64,000 nucleotides of DNA. Source: Roseomonas sp. AR75 (GTDB lineage Bacteria; Pseudomonadota; Alphaproteobacteria; Acetobacterales; Acetobacteraceae). The notes under the pieces are model-generated. The model was not told where the DNA came from, made no database searches, and worked only from the letters and a program-made list of their open reading frames with translations. Shown here piece after piece: positions 8,831 through 17,012 of this stretch; the stretch's first letter is position 1, and each line of letters begins with the position of its first letter. The translations under genes and the position numbers were made by a program. The stretch is taken from NCBI RefSeq assembly GCF_005222815.1, contig NZ_STGB01000004.1, positions 930,001-994,000 on the forward strand, in the 5' to 3' direction.

Positions 8831-10117
8831 TCAAGCGGTCGGAAGGCGCAGCGCGACCGTCAGGCCCGGCGCCGCCGCGCCCGGATGGGTGTCGCGCAGA
8901 AGGACCTCGCCGCGGTGCAGTGCCGCGACCGCGCGCACCAGCGACAGGCCGAGGCCGGAGCCCGGCGTGGTCCGCGCGGCATCCGCGCGGAAGAAGCGCT
9001 CGCCGGCACGGAGCCGGTCCGCTTCCGGCATCCCAGGTCCGTCATCGGCCACCTCGATCTCGGCGAAATCATCGCCCAGGCGGGCGGAGAGTGTCACGGT
9101 GCCGCCCTCGGGCGTGAATTTCAGCGCATTGTCCAGCAGGTTGACCACGGCCTGGGCCAGCAGGTCGCGATCGCCGACGAGCGGCAGGGCGTCGGGCAGG
9201 TCCACCGCCAGATGCTGCTCCCGCGCTTCGGCCGAGGCACCGTAGAGTTCGGCGATGTCTGCCAGAACCGGCGCCAGGTCGGTCTCGGCGAAGGCGGCGC
9301 GGCGGGCGCCGGCCTCGACCTCTGCGATACGCAGCACGGCCTGGAACACGCGCGCGATGGCGTCGAGATCGGCGATGCCCTGCTCCACTGCGGCCCGAAG
9401 CGAGTCCTCGTCATGCGCGGCGTGCAGCGATTCCTCGAGCTTGGCCCGCGCCCGGGCGATGGGCGTGCGCAGATCGTGCGCGATCGCGTCGGAGACGCCG
9501 CGAACGCCTTCCATGAGTTGCGCGATACGGTCCAGCATCGCGTTCATCGTCGCGCCGAGCTTGTCGAACTCGTCGTCGCGCTCGGAGAGCGGCACGCGGG
9601 GCGTCAGGTCGCCGCTGCTGATGGCCCGCGCCGTGCGGTAGATCGGGCTGAGGCGGCGCTCCAGCGACCGTCGGAGCAGCCAAGCGCCGAGCACCGCGAA
9701 GCCCGCGGAGGCCGAGGCCGCCCAGGCGATGCCTTCCGACAGCAGGCCGCGCAGGCGCAGCTTCTCCGCCACGTCGCGCCCGACCAGCATGCGCGTGCCG
9801 CCGCCGACGTCGACGCGGAAAAGCCGCGCTTCGCTCACGGCGCCGTCGCGCTGGAGGGGGATGCGGATCCAGGAGAACTCGCCATTCGCCTCGGGTGGCC
9901 AGGTGCTGAGGTTGCCGGCCAGCCGTCGGTCTTCCGGGCCGAGCAGCAGGTACAGCGTCTCGTTCTGCACATCCACCGCCATCCGGTCCTCGATGGCAGC
10001 GACGACGGCCGGCATGCCGCCCGCCTCCAGCCGCTCCATCAGCGCCGTGGCGTCGGCGCGGATCGCGGCATCCACCTGCCGGTCGAGTGCGCCGGCCGTG
10101 TTCCACCACAGCACCAC
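8831..10117 (-). CDS. two-component sensor histidine kinase, start unclear
   Basis: Membrane histidine kinase; 428 residues from the GTG at 10117. Order: partial first membrane segment, periplasmic sensor about 10-125, second membrane segment about 128-148, HAMP linker, HisKA with AIAHDLRTP (His214), N-box NLLDNALKF, G-boxes DDGPGMP and GSGLGLSLV. A GTG start would cut off most of segment 1: the frame continues upstream with LLRSASGRFALFFTAVFAAAA and stays open to the stop of the preceding gene, yet holds no ATG, GTG or TTG. A CTG at 10201 would give 456 residues. The kinase is therefore either started at a rare codon or damaged at its 5' end. Likely partner: the regulator at 12548-13225. Confidence 0.85.
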   Translation of the reverse strand: MVLWWNTAGALDRQVDAAIRADATALMERLEAGGMPAVVAAIEDRMAVDVQNETLYLLLGPEDRRLAGNLSTWPPEANGEFSWIRIPLQRDGAVSEARLFRVDVGGGTRMLVGRDVAEKLRLRGLLSEGIAWAASASAGFAVLGAWLLRRSLERRLSPIYRTARAISSGDLTPRVPLSERDDEFDKLGATMNAMLDRIAQLMEGVRGVSDAIAHDLRTPIARARAKLEESLHAAHDEDSLRAAVEQGIADLDAIARVFQAVLRIAEVEAGARRAAFAETDLAPVLADIAELYGASAEAREQHLAVDLPDALPLVGDRDLLAQAVVNLLDNALKFTPEGGTVTLSARLGDDFAEIEVADDGPGMPEADRLRAGERFFRADAARTTPGSGLGLSLVRAVAALHRGEVLLRDTHPGAAAPGLTVALRLPTA

Positions 10118-10315
10118 GGCGGCCGCCGTGGCGGCGGCCGCGAAGACGGCGGTGAAGAACAGTGCGAAGCGCCCGGATGCGCTGCGCAGCAGCCCCAGCA
10201 GCGGCGGTTCGAAGGCGGTCGAGGCGATGGCGGGCGGGGGAGAGATGGGACCGATCCCTCGGTTGCGGCCCTGCTTCTTGCCGGGGCCGGCAGGGGCTGG
10301 GCAAGGCCCCCGCGG

Positions 10316-10951
10316 TCAGCCCTCGGCGCGCGACGCGACCTCGAAGGCGGCGACGAAGGCATCCGCCGAGGCGAAGTCAGCGACCCTGCGACGCCACAGT
10401 GCCTCCGCTTCCCGCAGGCAGGCCCGGCGCAGCACCGGCGATTCCTTCGACATCAGCAGCGCGGGCCGCAGCGCGCGCATCGCCCTGAGCCGCACCTCCG
10501 GCGGCATGGTCTCCGGCGGGAGATTGACGACGAAGACCTCCTCCAGCGGCTTCGCGTCGTCGCCGAAGGTGCCGGCGAAGGCGACGGCGTCTGAATGGAG
10601 CGTCTGGTGCATCCGCAGGAAGTCATGGGTGGTCACCTGTTGCCCGGCCGGCGCCGCCGCCAGGATCAGGGCGCCGGTGACATCGCGCAGGTGGTAGCTG
10701 GGCGGGTCGCCATGCAGGAAGTAGCCGAGTCCGGCAAAGCCCGCCCGCACGCGGGCGAGGAAGGTGCGCGCGCGCACGTCCAGGGCCGGGTTGCCGACGC
10801 CGTGCTTCTCGAACGAGATCACCACCCCGGAGCGCAGCTCCCGCGCCTTCCGAGGGTGCTCCGCAAGGCCGCTGAGCAGCGCGGCCAGGCGATCGGCGGT
10901 CGCGTCGGAAAACCCGTCTGCCTCAAGGACGAGGCTCTGCTGGCTGAACAT
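10316..10951 (-). CDS. conserved protein of unknown function (cassette gene 3)
   Basis: A 211-residue soluble protein that I cannot place in a family. The start at 10951 has a good GGAG Shine-Dalgarno, and it overlaps the HExxH gene by 29 bases, so it belongs to that cassette. No signal peptide or membrane helix is seen. The central part is His-rich (GYFLHGDPPSYHLRD, TTHDFLRMHQTLHSD) and the C-terminal third is helical and rich in Arg and Ala. Its stop codon is immediately followed, in the same frame, by the open frame of the sensor kinase. Confidence 0.7.
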   Translation of the reverse strand: MFSQQSLVLEADGFSDATADRLAALLSGLAEHPRKARELRSGVVISFEKHGVGNPALDVRARTFLARVRAGFAGLGYFLHGDPPSYHLRDVTGALILAAAPAGQQVTTHDFLRMHQTLHSDAVAFAGTFGDDAKPLEEVFVVNLPPETMPPEVRLRAMRALRPALLMSKESPVLRRACLREAEALWRRRVADFASADAFVAAFEVASRAEG

Positions 10952-11948
10952 GCCGCGTCTCCTTCCCCTTGCCGAGATGCCGCGACAGCCGCGCGATGAT
11001 GTAGCGCACCTCGGACGCCGCGCGCTGCTCCGCGTCCCTGCCCGGCGCAAGCCACATCACGTCGTTCAGCAGAAATTCGGCGTGCAGCAGAACCTCTTCC
11101 ACGATGCCGGGGCGATTGTCCCAGACCGCATCGCGGACGGCGCGCTGCCAGTCCGGCGCCGCGTGGAAGATCCAGCGCTCCTCCAGCAGCGGATGGCGCG
11201 TGCGGCCGGCATCCGCCAGGTCACGGGCGGAGCCGAGCCGGCCGAAGCCGTGGCCGAGCAGCTCCCTGGTCAAGGCGGCATGGGCCACATGCAGGTCGGC
11301 GGCGCCGCACGCGCCCTTTCCTTCCGTCCGAAGCGCCAGCAGCAGGAGAGCAGCCGGAACGGGATCGGCATATTCCAGCGCGGTGCTGCCGAGGAACAGC
11401 GTCTCCTGCAGCGCGCGGGCGCCGAGCTGCGCGCTCACCTGCCCGTAGAAGCGGCCGTAGAGCTCGGGCTCTGGCGCGTGCGTCAGCTCCAGCAGCCAGG
11501 CGCCATGCAGCAGGCCCGGCCGCTCGCGGCGGGCCTGGAACAGCCGCGCGCAGCCTTCCAGGATCTGCTCGACCGTGAGATCGCCCGCGCCGGGCCGCCG
11601 CAGATGCGCGTCGATCTCCGCGAACGGCGCGGGGACCGGTTGCGGGGTGCCGAGGAAGGCGTCGAGGCGCGCCTGGTCGAGAGGGAAGGGAACGGCGCGG
11701 CGGACCGCATCGAACTGCTCGGCGCACAGAGCGGTGTAGTGGCCGCAAGCGAAGAACTGCAGGTAGTGATGGATCTCATGCGCCAGCCGGCCGAAGAAGG
11801 CCTGGCCGCCCGGTGGCGAGGTGCCCTGGGTCCATCCCTGCACGCAGGCCTCCCACTTCCTGCGGTCCTCATTCACGTAGATCACGCCGGAGGCGCGCTC
11901 GAACAGCGCGGCGCTGTGCGAAAACGCGCCATCCGGCGCTTCAGGCAT
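10923..11948 (-). CDS. HExxH-motif protein, putative zinc metallopeptidase (cassette gene 2)
   Basis: A 341-residue protein with LAHEIHHYLQF, an HExxH zinc-peptidase motif at residues 57-61 (His57, Glu58, His61). The motif sits in a predicted helix after a small N-terminal domain, as in gluzincins; a third ligand is not obvious, candidates being acidic residues in the helical region that follows. No signal peptide or membrane segment, so a cytoplasmic protein. It overlaps gene 1 of the cassette by 8 bases and gene 3 by 29 bases. The rest of the chain matches nothing I know. Peptidase activity is inferred only from the motif. Confidence 0.7.
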   Translation of the reverse strand: MPEAPDGAFSHSAALFERASGVIYVNEDRRKWEACVQGWTQGTSPPGGQAFFGRLAHEIHHYLQFFACGHYTALCAEQFDAVRRAVPFPLDQARLDAFLGTPQPVPAPFAEIDAHLRRPGAGDLTVEQILEGCARLFQARRERPGLLHGAWLLELTHAPEPELYGRFYGQVSAQLGARALQETLFLGSTALEYADPVPAALLLLALRTEGKGACGAADLHVAHAALTRELLGHGFGRLGSARDLADAGRTRHPLLEERWIFHAAPDWQRAVRDAVWDNRPGIVEEVLLHAEFLLNDVMWLAPGRDAEQRAASEVRYIIARLSRHLGKGKETRHVQPAEPRP

Positions 11949-12477
11949 GCGCGATCCAGCGCCCGTCCGGCAGCCGCTCCACGAGCTTGATGGGGCCGGC
12001 GCGGGCCGGCGCGGCGGTCAGCGCCTCCAGCCGCGCGACCACGACCGGCTGCGGCTGTTCCAGCGCGGCGGCTAGCCCGGCCTCGTCCCGCGGCCCCTTC
12101 ACGCGGCGAAGTTCGGCCAGCAGCACGGCCTGGTCCGCGGTCAGCGGCACGCCCTTGCGCCAGAGGACCAGAAGCTGCCGCGCCACCGAGATGGCAAGGC
12201 CGACCCACGGCCCGCCGGCGGACTTGCCGGCGAGATAGGCCAGCACGCCGTCCTTGATGATCGTCAGCAGATCGAGCTCGTCGTCGCGTATGGCCCAGCG
12301 GCCGATCCGGACTTCCTGCGCATGCGCCGCGCCGGTCGGCGGCGCCTGCGCCATGTCGTCGAGCAGGGCGTGCGCCACTTCCTCCGCGGCCCGGCCGCGG
12401 GGGCCCGGCGCCTCCGCGCCGAGCGCCTCGCGCAGGCCATCCAGGCACTCCTCCTCCGAGAAGAAGGTCCTCGCCAT
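11941..12477 (-). CDS. conserved protein of unknown function (cassette gene 1)
   Basis: A 178-residue protein that opens the three-gene cassette. The N-terminal part is acidic and helical (SEEECLDGLREALG), the middle holds a moderately hydrophobic stretch (GPWVGLAISVARQLLVLW, about residues 90-107) and the end could form a small winged-helix-like fold (VPLTADQAVLLAELRRVKG, then KLVERLPDGRWIAHA). I see no known domain. It overlaps the HExxH gene by 8 bases. The region between it and the response regulator stop is 70 bases. Role as adaptor or regulator of the putative peptidase is speculation. Confidence 0.68.
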   Translation of the reverse strand: MARTFFSEEECLDGLREALGAEAPGPRGRAAEEVAHALLDDMAQAPPTGAAHAQEVRIGRWAIRDDELDLLTIIKDGVLAYLAGKSAGGPWVGLAISVARQLLVLWRKGVPLTADQAVLLAELRRVKGPRDEAGLAAALEQPQPVVVARLEALTAAPARAGPIKLVERLPDGRWIAHA

Positions 12478-12547
12478 GCGCCATCCTCCTGCACCGGGCA
12501 GGCTATCGAACTGGCACCGGCCGGCGCAACGAGGAAGCGCCGGGTGG

Positions 12548-13225
12548 TCAGTCCGCGCGGATCATGTATCCCGCATTGCGCACGGTGTGGATCAGCGGCC
12601 TGTCGAAGCCCTTGTCCAGCTTGTGGCGCAGCCGCGAGACATGCACGTCGATCACGTTGGTCTGCGGGTCGAAATGGTAGTCCCAGACCTTCTCCAGCAG
12701 CATGGTGCGGGTCACCACCTGGCCGGCATGGCGCATCAGGTGCTCCAGCAGGCGGAATTCGCGCGGTTGCACGTCGATCTTCTTCCCGCCGCGCGTGACG
12801 GTGCGGGAGAGCAGATCCAGCTCCAGGTCGGCGACCTTCAGCCGCGTGGTCGGCACCTCCGCCGCCGGGCGGCGGCCGAGCGCCTCGACGCGCGCCAGCA
12901 GCTCGGCAAAGGCGAAGGGTTTCGTCAGGTAGTCGTCACCCCCCGCCTTGAGCCCCTTCACCCGTTCATCCACCGCGTTCAGGGCGCTGAGAAACAGCAC
13001 CGGCGTGCGGTTGCCCTGGCCGCGCAGCGTCTCCACCAGGCGCACGCCGTCCACGCCGCCGGGCAGCATGCGGTCCAGCACCAGCACGTCGAACTGCTCG
13101 GAGGCGGCCATGAACAGGCCGTCGCGCCCGTTCGGCGCGTGCTCCACCGTGTGCCCGGCCTCCATCAGGCCTTTCCGCACGAAGCGCGCGACCTCCGCGT
13201 CGTCTTCCACCAGCAGGATTCGCAT
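12548..13225 (-). CDS. response regulator, OmpR/PhoB family
   Basis: A 225-residue two-component regulator: receiver domain with acidic pocket EDD at 8-9, phosphoacceptor Asp51 in VLVLDRMLPG, the Ser/Thr switch in LFLSALN and Lys in YLTKPFAF, followed by a winged-helix DNA-binding domain ending in RNAGYMIRAD. The ATG at 13225 gives the canonical N-terminus MRILLVEDD. It lies 67 bases after the HtrA-like gene on the same strand and is separated from its probable kinase by the three cassette genes. It is paralogous to the regulator at 57815-58492, with the same length and the same position for Asp51. Confidence 0.94.
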   Translation of the reverse strand: MRILLVEDDAEVARFVRKGLMEAGHTVEHAPNGRDGLFMAASEQFDVLVLDRMLPGGVDGVRLVETLRGQGNRTPVLFLSALNAVDERVKGLKAGGDDYLTKPFAFAELLARVEALGRRPAAEVPTTRLKVADLELDLLSRTVTRGGKKIDVQPREFRLLEHLMRHAGQVVTRTMLLEKVWDYHFDPQTNVIDVHVSRLRHKLDKGFDRPLIHTVRNAGYMIRAD

Positions 13226-13292
13226 ACTCGGTCGTTCCGATCGCTGTATGGGCAACCTAGTGCCGGGGGCGCGGTGATTCCTAGTCCCGCGC

Positions 13293-14372
13293 TCAGGACG
13301 CCGCGGGCCGGCGGCCGATCTGCACCGGGACCTCGGTCGGGCGGCCGTCGCGCAGGATCGAGAGCTGCACGGTCTGGCCGGGCGGCAGGGCCGCGACGTT
13401 GCGGACCAGTGCGCGGGACGTCTCGATGCGCTCGCCATTGATGGCGACCACCTGATCGCCCTGGCGCAGCCCGGCGCGGGCCGCGGGGCTGCCGCGCTCG
13501 ATGCCGGTGATCAGCACCCCCCGCCCCGTGGGACGGCGGCGGCCGGGTTCCTCGCCGGCGATGTCCTGCACGGCGACCCCGAGCCAGCCGCGCTCCACCC
13601 GCCCGCCGCTGCGAAGCTGCTCGACGATCGGGCGGGCCAGGTCGGACGGCACGGCGAAGCCGATGCCGGCACTTGCGCCGGAGGGTGAGTAGATCGCGGT
13701 GTTGATGCCGATCACCTCGCCGGCCAGGTTGAACAGGGGGCCGCCGGAATTGCCGGGATTGATCGGCGCATCGGTCTGCAGGAAGTCGTCATAGGGACCG
13801 GCGCCGATGTCGCGCCCGCGGGCGGAGAGGATGCCGGAGGTCACGGTGCCGCCGAGGCCGAAGGGATTGCCGGCCGCCAGCACCCATTGCCCCACCCGCA
13901 TCGCCCCGGAACTGCCCCAGCCCACGGATGGCAGCGGCGCCCGCGCATCCACCCGCAACAGGGCGAGATCGGTCAGTTCGTCGGAGCCCACCACGCGCGC
14001 GATGTATTCCTGCCCGTCCTGCAGCGACACCACGACGCGGGAGGCATTGCCGATGACGTGGTTGGCGGTGACGAGCAGGCCCGCCGGGTCCAGGATGAAG
14101 CCCGATCCCGCGCCCTGGCTCTGTTGCCTTCCGCCGCGGCGGTCGCGGAAATAGCGTTCGAAGGGCGTTCCGCGGAGTTCCGGCGGCACCTCCGCCCGCT
14201 GTTCGGAGGTGACGGCGATGTTGACGACGGCGGGCAGCACGCGCTCGGCCAGGTCCGCGAAATCCGGCAGCGCGGCGCCGCGCTGGGCGCGGGCGGGCGG
14301 CGAGCCGCCGCAACCGGCGATGGGGACCAGGGCCAGCGCCGCCAGGGAGCGGCGGCCGATCGGGTGGGACAT
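13293..14372 (-). CDS. HtrA/DegS-like serine protease, probable lipoprotein, one PDZ domain
   Basis: Trypsin-like periplasmic protease of 359 residues. Signal peptide with lipobox IAGC (Cys21), so probably anchored by lipid. Catalytic triad His105 (VTANHVIG), Asp135 (DELTDLALL) and Ser209 (NPGNSGGPL). A single PDZ domain occupies about 245-345 (GVLITGIERGSPAARAGL), in contrast to DegP with two. This is DegS-like architecture but with a lipid anchor in place of a membrane helix. The start at 14372 is selected because it gives the signal peptide; the frame runs much farther upstream without coding character. It heads the transcription unit with the response regulator. Confidence 0.92.
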   Translation of the reverse strand: MSHPIGRRSLAALALVPIAGCGGSPPARAQRGAALPDFADLAERVLPAVVNIAVTSEQRAEVPPELRGTPFERYFRDRRGGRQQSQGAGSGFILDPAGLLVTANHVIGNASRVVVSLQDGQEYIARVVGSDELTDLALLRVDARAPLPSVGWGSSGAMRVGQWVLAAGNPFGLGGTVTSGILSARGRDIGAGPYDDFLQTDAPINPGNSGGPLFNLAGEVIGINTAIYSPSGASAGIGFAVPSDLARPIVEQLRSGGRVERGWLGVAVQDIAGEEPGRRRPTGRGVLITGIERGSPAARAGLRQGDQVVAINGERIETSRALVRNVAALPPGQTVQLSILRDGRPTEVPVQIGRRPAAS

Positions 14373-14456
14373 GGGTCCTCGACGGGGCAGGGGCGGTCGG
14401 TCCGCCGGGAAACGGGGCGCCGCAGCATGGAGAAGCGAGGCTGCCGATTCAACCGC

Positions 14457-15581
14457 ATGCCCGGCGTCATGAAGGTGGCCTGGGCGGCGGCGGGCGCAAT
14501 CCTTGCCGGGGTGGGGCTGGCGCGTTTCGCCTACGTGCCGCTGTTCCCGGCCATGGTCGCCGCTGGCTGGGTGGATGGCGGGGAGGCCGGGCTGCTTGGG
14601 GCCGGCAACTTCGCCGGCTACCTCCTCGGCGTGCTGGCCGGGCGACGGCTGGCGGCGCGCATCGGCGTGCCGCGCGCGCTCGACGCCGGCATGGCCCTGG
14701 CCGTCGCGGCCTTCGCGGCCTGCGCCTGGCAGGGCGGGCTGTTCTGGCTGTTCGCCTGGCGGGCGCTGGCCGGCACGGCGGGCGGCGTGCTGATGGCGCT
14801 CGCCGGCCCCTCGGCGCAGGCGAGCGTGCCGCCCGAGCGGCGCGGCGTGGCGAGCGGGATCGTGATGACCGGCGTCGGGCTTGGCGTGGTGTCCGGGGGG
14901 CTCGCCATGCCGCTGCTGCTGCGCGGCGGCGTGGAGGCGGCCTGGGCGGGGCTGGCGCTTGCCGCCGCACTTGTCTGGTGGGCGGCGCGGCGGCATTGGC
15001 CCGACCCGCCCGCGCTGCCGGCGGAGGAGACGCGTTCCACCGTGCCGCGGGCGGGGGGGCTGCTGCTGGCCTATGCGCTGTCCGGCGCGGGGATGGTCGC
15101 GCCGATGGTCTATCTCTCCGACCTGGCCGTGCGCGGCCGTGGGATGCCGATCGAGGCAGGCGCGGCGGTGTGGATCGGTTTCGGGATCGGGGCGCTGCTC
15201 GGCACGCTGCTGGGCGGGCGACTGGCGGCGCGGCTGGGCGGGCAGCGCGCCCTGCTGGCCTGGATGGCGGTGCAGGTGGTTGCGCTCGGCGCCGCGCTCG
15301 TGCCGGCCTGGCCGGTGCTGGCGCTGGCCGGCCCGCTCAGCGGCTTCGCCGGCGTGGGCGCAACGGCGGTGACGCTGCTCGCGGCACGGGAGGTCGCGGG
15401 CGCGCAGGCCGGCGTGCTCTGGGTCCGTGCGACGGCCGCCTATGCGGTGGCGCAGGTTGGTTTCGCCTTCGGCCTCGCGGCGCTGTTCGCCGCGACCGGG
15501 GACAGCCATGCGGCGGTGTTCGGCGTGGGGCTGGCCCTGAGCATCGCGGCCTTTGCCGTGGCGCTGCGCGGGTGGCGATGA
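14457..15581 (+). CDS. MFS transporter, YbfB/YjiJ-like
   Basis: Integral membrane transporter of about 374 residues with twelve hydrophobic segments. The N-terminal GVGLARFAYVPLFPAM recalls the YbfB/YjiJ family of the major facilitator superfamily. The motif-A-like loop between segments 2 and 3 is LAGRRLAARIG, repeated in the second half as LGGRLAARLGG. Alternative starts are 14427 and 14469; none has a convincing Shine-Dalgarno, and 14457 is used because it sits just before the first membrane segment. It is divergent from the HtrA gene with about 85 bases between. Substrate unknown. Confidence 0.88.
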   Translation: MPGVMKVAWAAAGAILAGVGLARFAYVPLFPAMVAAGWVDGGEAGLLGAGNFAGYLLGVLAGRRLAARIGVPRALDAGMALAVAAFAACAWQGGLFWLFAWRALAGTAGGVLMALAGPSAQASVPPERRGVASGIVMTGVGLGVVSGGLAMPLLLRGGVEAAWAGLALAAALVWWAARRHWPDPPALPAEETRSTVPRAGGLLLAYALSGAGMVAPMVYLSDLAVRGRGMPIEAGAAVWIGFGIGALLGTLLGGRLAARLGGQRALLAWMAVQVVALGAALVPAWPVLALAGPLSGFAGVGATAVTLLAAREVAGAQAGVLWVRATAAYAVAQVGFAFGLAALFAATGDSHAAVFGVGLALSIAAFAVALRGWR

Positions 15582-15614
15582 AAAAAATGGGCGGAGCCCG
15601 GAGGGGCGCCGCCC
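15581..15614 (-). terminator. intrinsic terminator reading on the minus strand
   Basis: A hairpin with arms GGGCGG (15589-15594) and CCGCCC (15609-15614), extended inwards by a GCCC/GGGC pairing around a GGAG loop, is followed on the minus strand by seven U (A7 at 15581-15587 on the plus strand). This is the clearest rho-independent signal in the window. No protein gene on the minus strand ends here, since the next genes to the right are all on the plus strand, so it should end a non-coding transcript. It could also protect the 3' end of the MFS mRNA. Confidence 0.6.
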
Positions 15615-15720
15615 AAGTAGGGATACCGGCCAGATGGGGGGTAGGACGGCCGGCTCCCGGGAGGGAGAGACGGGGTGCATAGCTCGGCGACCCCAAGCCC
15701 TTATCGCGCGGGAAGCTTTC
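15582..15720 (-). ncRNA. candidate small RNA, minus strand
   Basis: The intergenic stretch between the MFS and CoA-transferase genes ends, on the minus strand, in the strong terminator at 15581-15614. Upstream of it the minus-strand RNA could fold into further hairpins: GGGG...CCCC around 15674-15695, and a CUCCCGGGAG palindrome near 15654-15663 next to a UCUCUCCCUCCC tract that is complementary to Shine-Dalgarno sequences. Such C/U-rich loops are known in trans-acting small RNAs of alphaproteobacteria. The 5' end is a guess; no convincing promoter was found, only weak GATAAG- and TTGGCA-like hexamers around 15700-15735 with poor spacing. Confidence 0.35.
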
Positions 15721-15830
15721 GCGATCCTTGCCAAGGCAGAATTTTCTGGCGGATGCCGGTGCCGGCGCGTCGGCATGACGCGCGCGGCGGTGGCGCCTAT
15801 CCTGCGCGCATGCGTGCCGGAGGAGATCGG

Positions 15831-17012
15831 ATGACGGGGCAGGGCCTGCCGCTTGCGGGTTTTCGGGTGCTGGAACTGGGCCACTACATCGCGGGGCCCT
15901 TCGCCGCGCGGATGCTCGCCGACATGGGCGCCGAGGTGATCAAGGTGGAGCCGCCCGAAGGCGACCCGCATCGCGGCTGGGGTAGCCAGGTCAACGGCCA
16001 CGCCGTGTGGTTCAGCATCCATGGGCGCAACAAGCTCTGCGTCTCGCTCGACCTGAAGTCGGCGGAGGGGCGCGAGAAGGTGAAGGCGCTCGCCGCCCGC
16101 GCCGACGCGCTGATCGAGAACTTCCGGCCCGGCTACCTGGAACGCATCGGGCTCGGCCCCGATGTGCTGCAGGCGATCAACCCCAGGCTCACCATCGCCC
16201 GCGTCTCCGGCTACGGCCAGGACGGGCCCTATCGCGACAAGCCCGCCTTCGGCTCGATCGGGGAGGCGATGGGCGGCATCCGCCACCTGACGGCGACGCC
16301 GGGCGTGACGGACCACCCGCCGCCGCGCTGCGGCGTCTCCATCGCCGACGACATCGCGGGCATCTATGCCGCGATGGCCGTGCTCGGCGCCGCCTGGGCG
16401 ACGAAGGCCAACCCGGAGGCGAAGGGGCGCATCATCGACGTGGACCTGGTCGGCTCCGTCTTCTCGCTGATGGAGGGGATGCTGCCGGAATACGGGCTGT
16501 TCGGCTGGGTGCGGCAACCCCAGGGCGCGGCGCTGCCCACTGCGGCGCCGACCAACACCTATCTCTGCGCGGACGGGAAGTGGCTCTGCATCGGCGGCAA
16601 TTCGGACGCGATCTACCGCCGGCTGATGAAGGTGATCGGGCGCGAGGATTTGGGCGCGGATGAACGCCTGCAGACCAATATCGGCCGCTGCGCCAACGTG
16701 AAGGAGATCGACGCGGCGATCGAGGCCTGGACGAAGACGCTGCCGGCCGCGGAGGCGGAACGCATCCTGGATGCGGCCGACATCCCGGTCTCCCGCCTCT
16801 ATGACATGAAGGACTGCGCCGAGGACCCGCATTTCCGCGCGCGGCAGACGGTGATGGAGGTGCGCGACCCGCTGCTCGACCGCACGCTGCTGCACCCCGC
16901 GCCGCCCTTCCGCTTCGACGGCGTCAGCCCGCCGGAGATGGTGCGCTGGACCGCGCCCGCCATCGGCGCGCACAACGACCATGTTTTTCGTGAGTTGCTG
17001 GGAGGGAAATGA
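15831..17012 (+). CDS. CaiB/BaiF family CoA-transferase (class III)
   Basis: Class III CoA-transferase of 393 residues, moving CoA between carboxylic acids. The N-terminus VLELGHYIAGPFAARMLADM with GAEVIKVEPPEGD is diagnostic, and the catalytic-Asp region reads CGVSIADDIAGIYAAM. The start at 15831 has an AGGAG Shine-Dalgarno; the longer frame upstream is rejected. Its stop overlaps the ATGATG start of the HMG-CoA lyase, so the two enzymes are a coupled pair, as in pathways that activate a C5-C6 branched acid (for example itaconate, citramalate or 3-hydroxy-3-methylglutarate) and cleave the CoA ester. The specific substrate is inference. Confidence 0.93.
   Translation: MTGQGLPLAGFRVLELGHYIAGPFAARMLADMGAEVIKVEPPEGDPHRGWGSQVNGHAVWFSIHGRNKLCVSLDLKSAEGREKVKALAARADALIENFRPGYLERIGLGPDVLQAINPRLTIARVSGYGQDGPYRDKPAFGSIGEAMGGIRHLTATPGVTDHPPPRCGVSIADDIAGIYAAMAVLGAAWATKANPEAKGRIIDVDLVGSVFSLMEGMLPEYGLFGWVRQPQGAALPTAAPTNTYLCADGKWLCIGGNSDAIYRRLMKVIGREDLGADERLQTNIGRCANVKEIDAAIEAWTKTLPAAEAERILDAADIPVSRLYDMKDCAEDPHFRARQTVMEVRDPLLDRTLLHPAPPFRFDGVSPPEMVRWTAPAIGAHNDHVFRELLGGK

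Noticed and set aside
15582-15830. Possible small protein gene in the gap before the CoA-transferase
   Set aside because: Short frames there lack a Shine-Dalgarno and coding bias; the terminator evidence favours RNA.
13293-16982. Very long minus-strand frame (over 1200 codons) crossing the MFS and CoA-transferase genes
   Set aside because: Only the last 360 codons (HtrA) have protein-like composition and motifs; the rest is a by-product of high GC opposite real genes with clear families.
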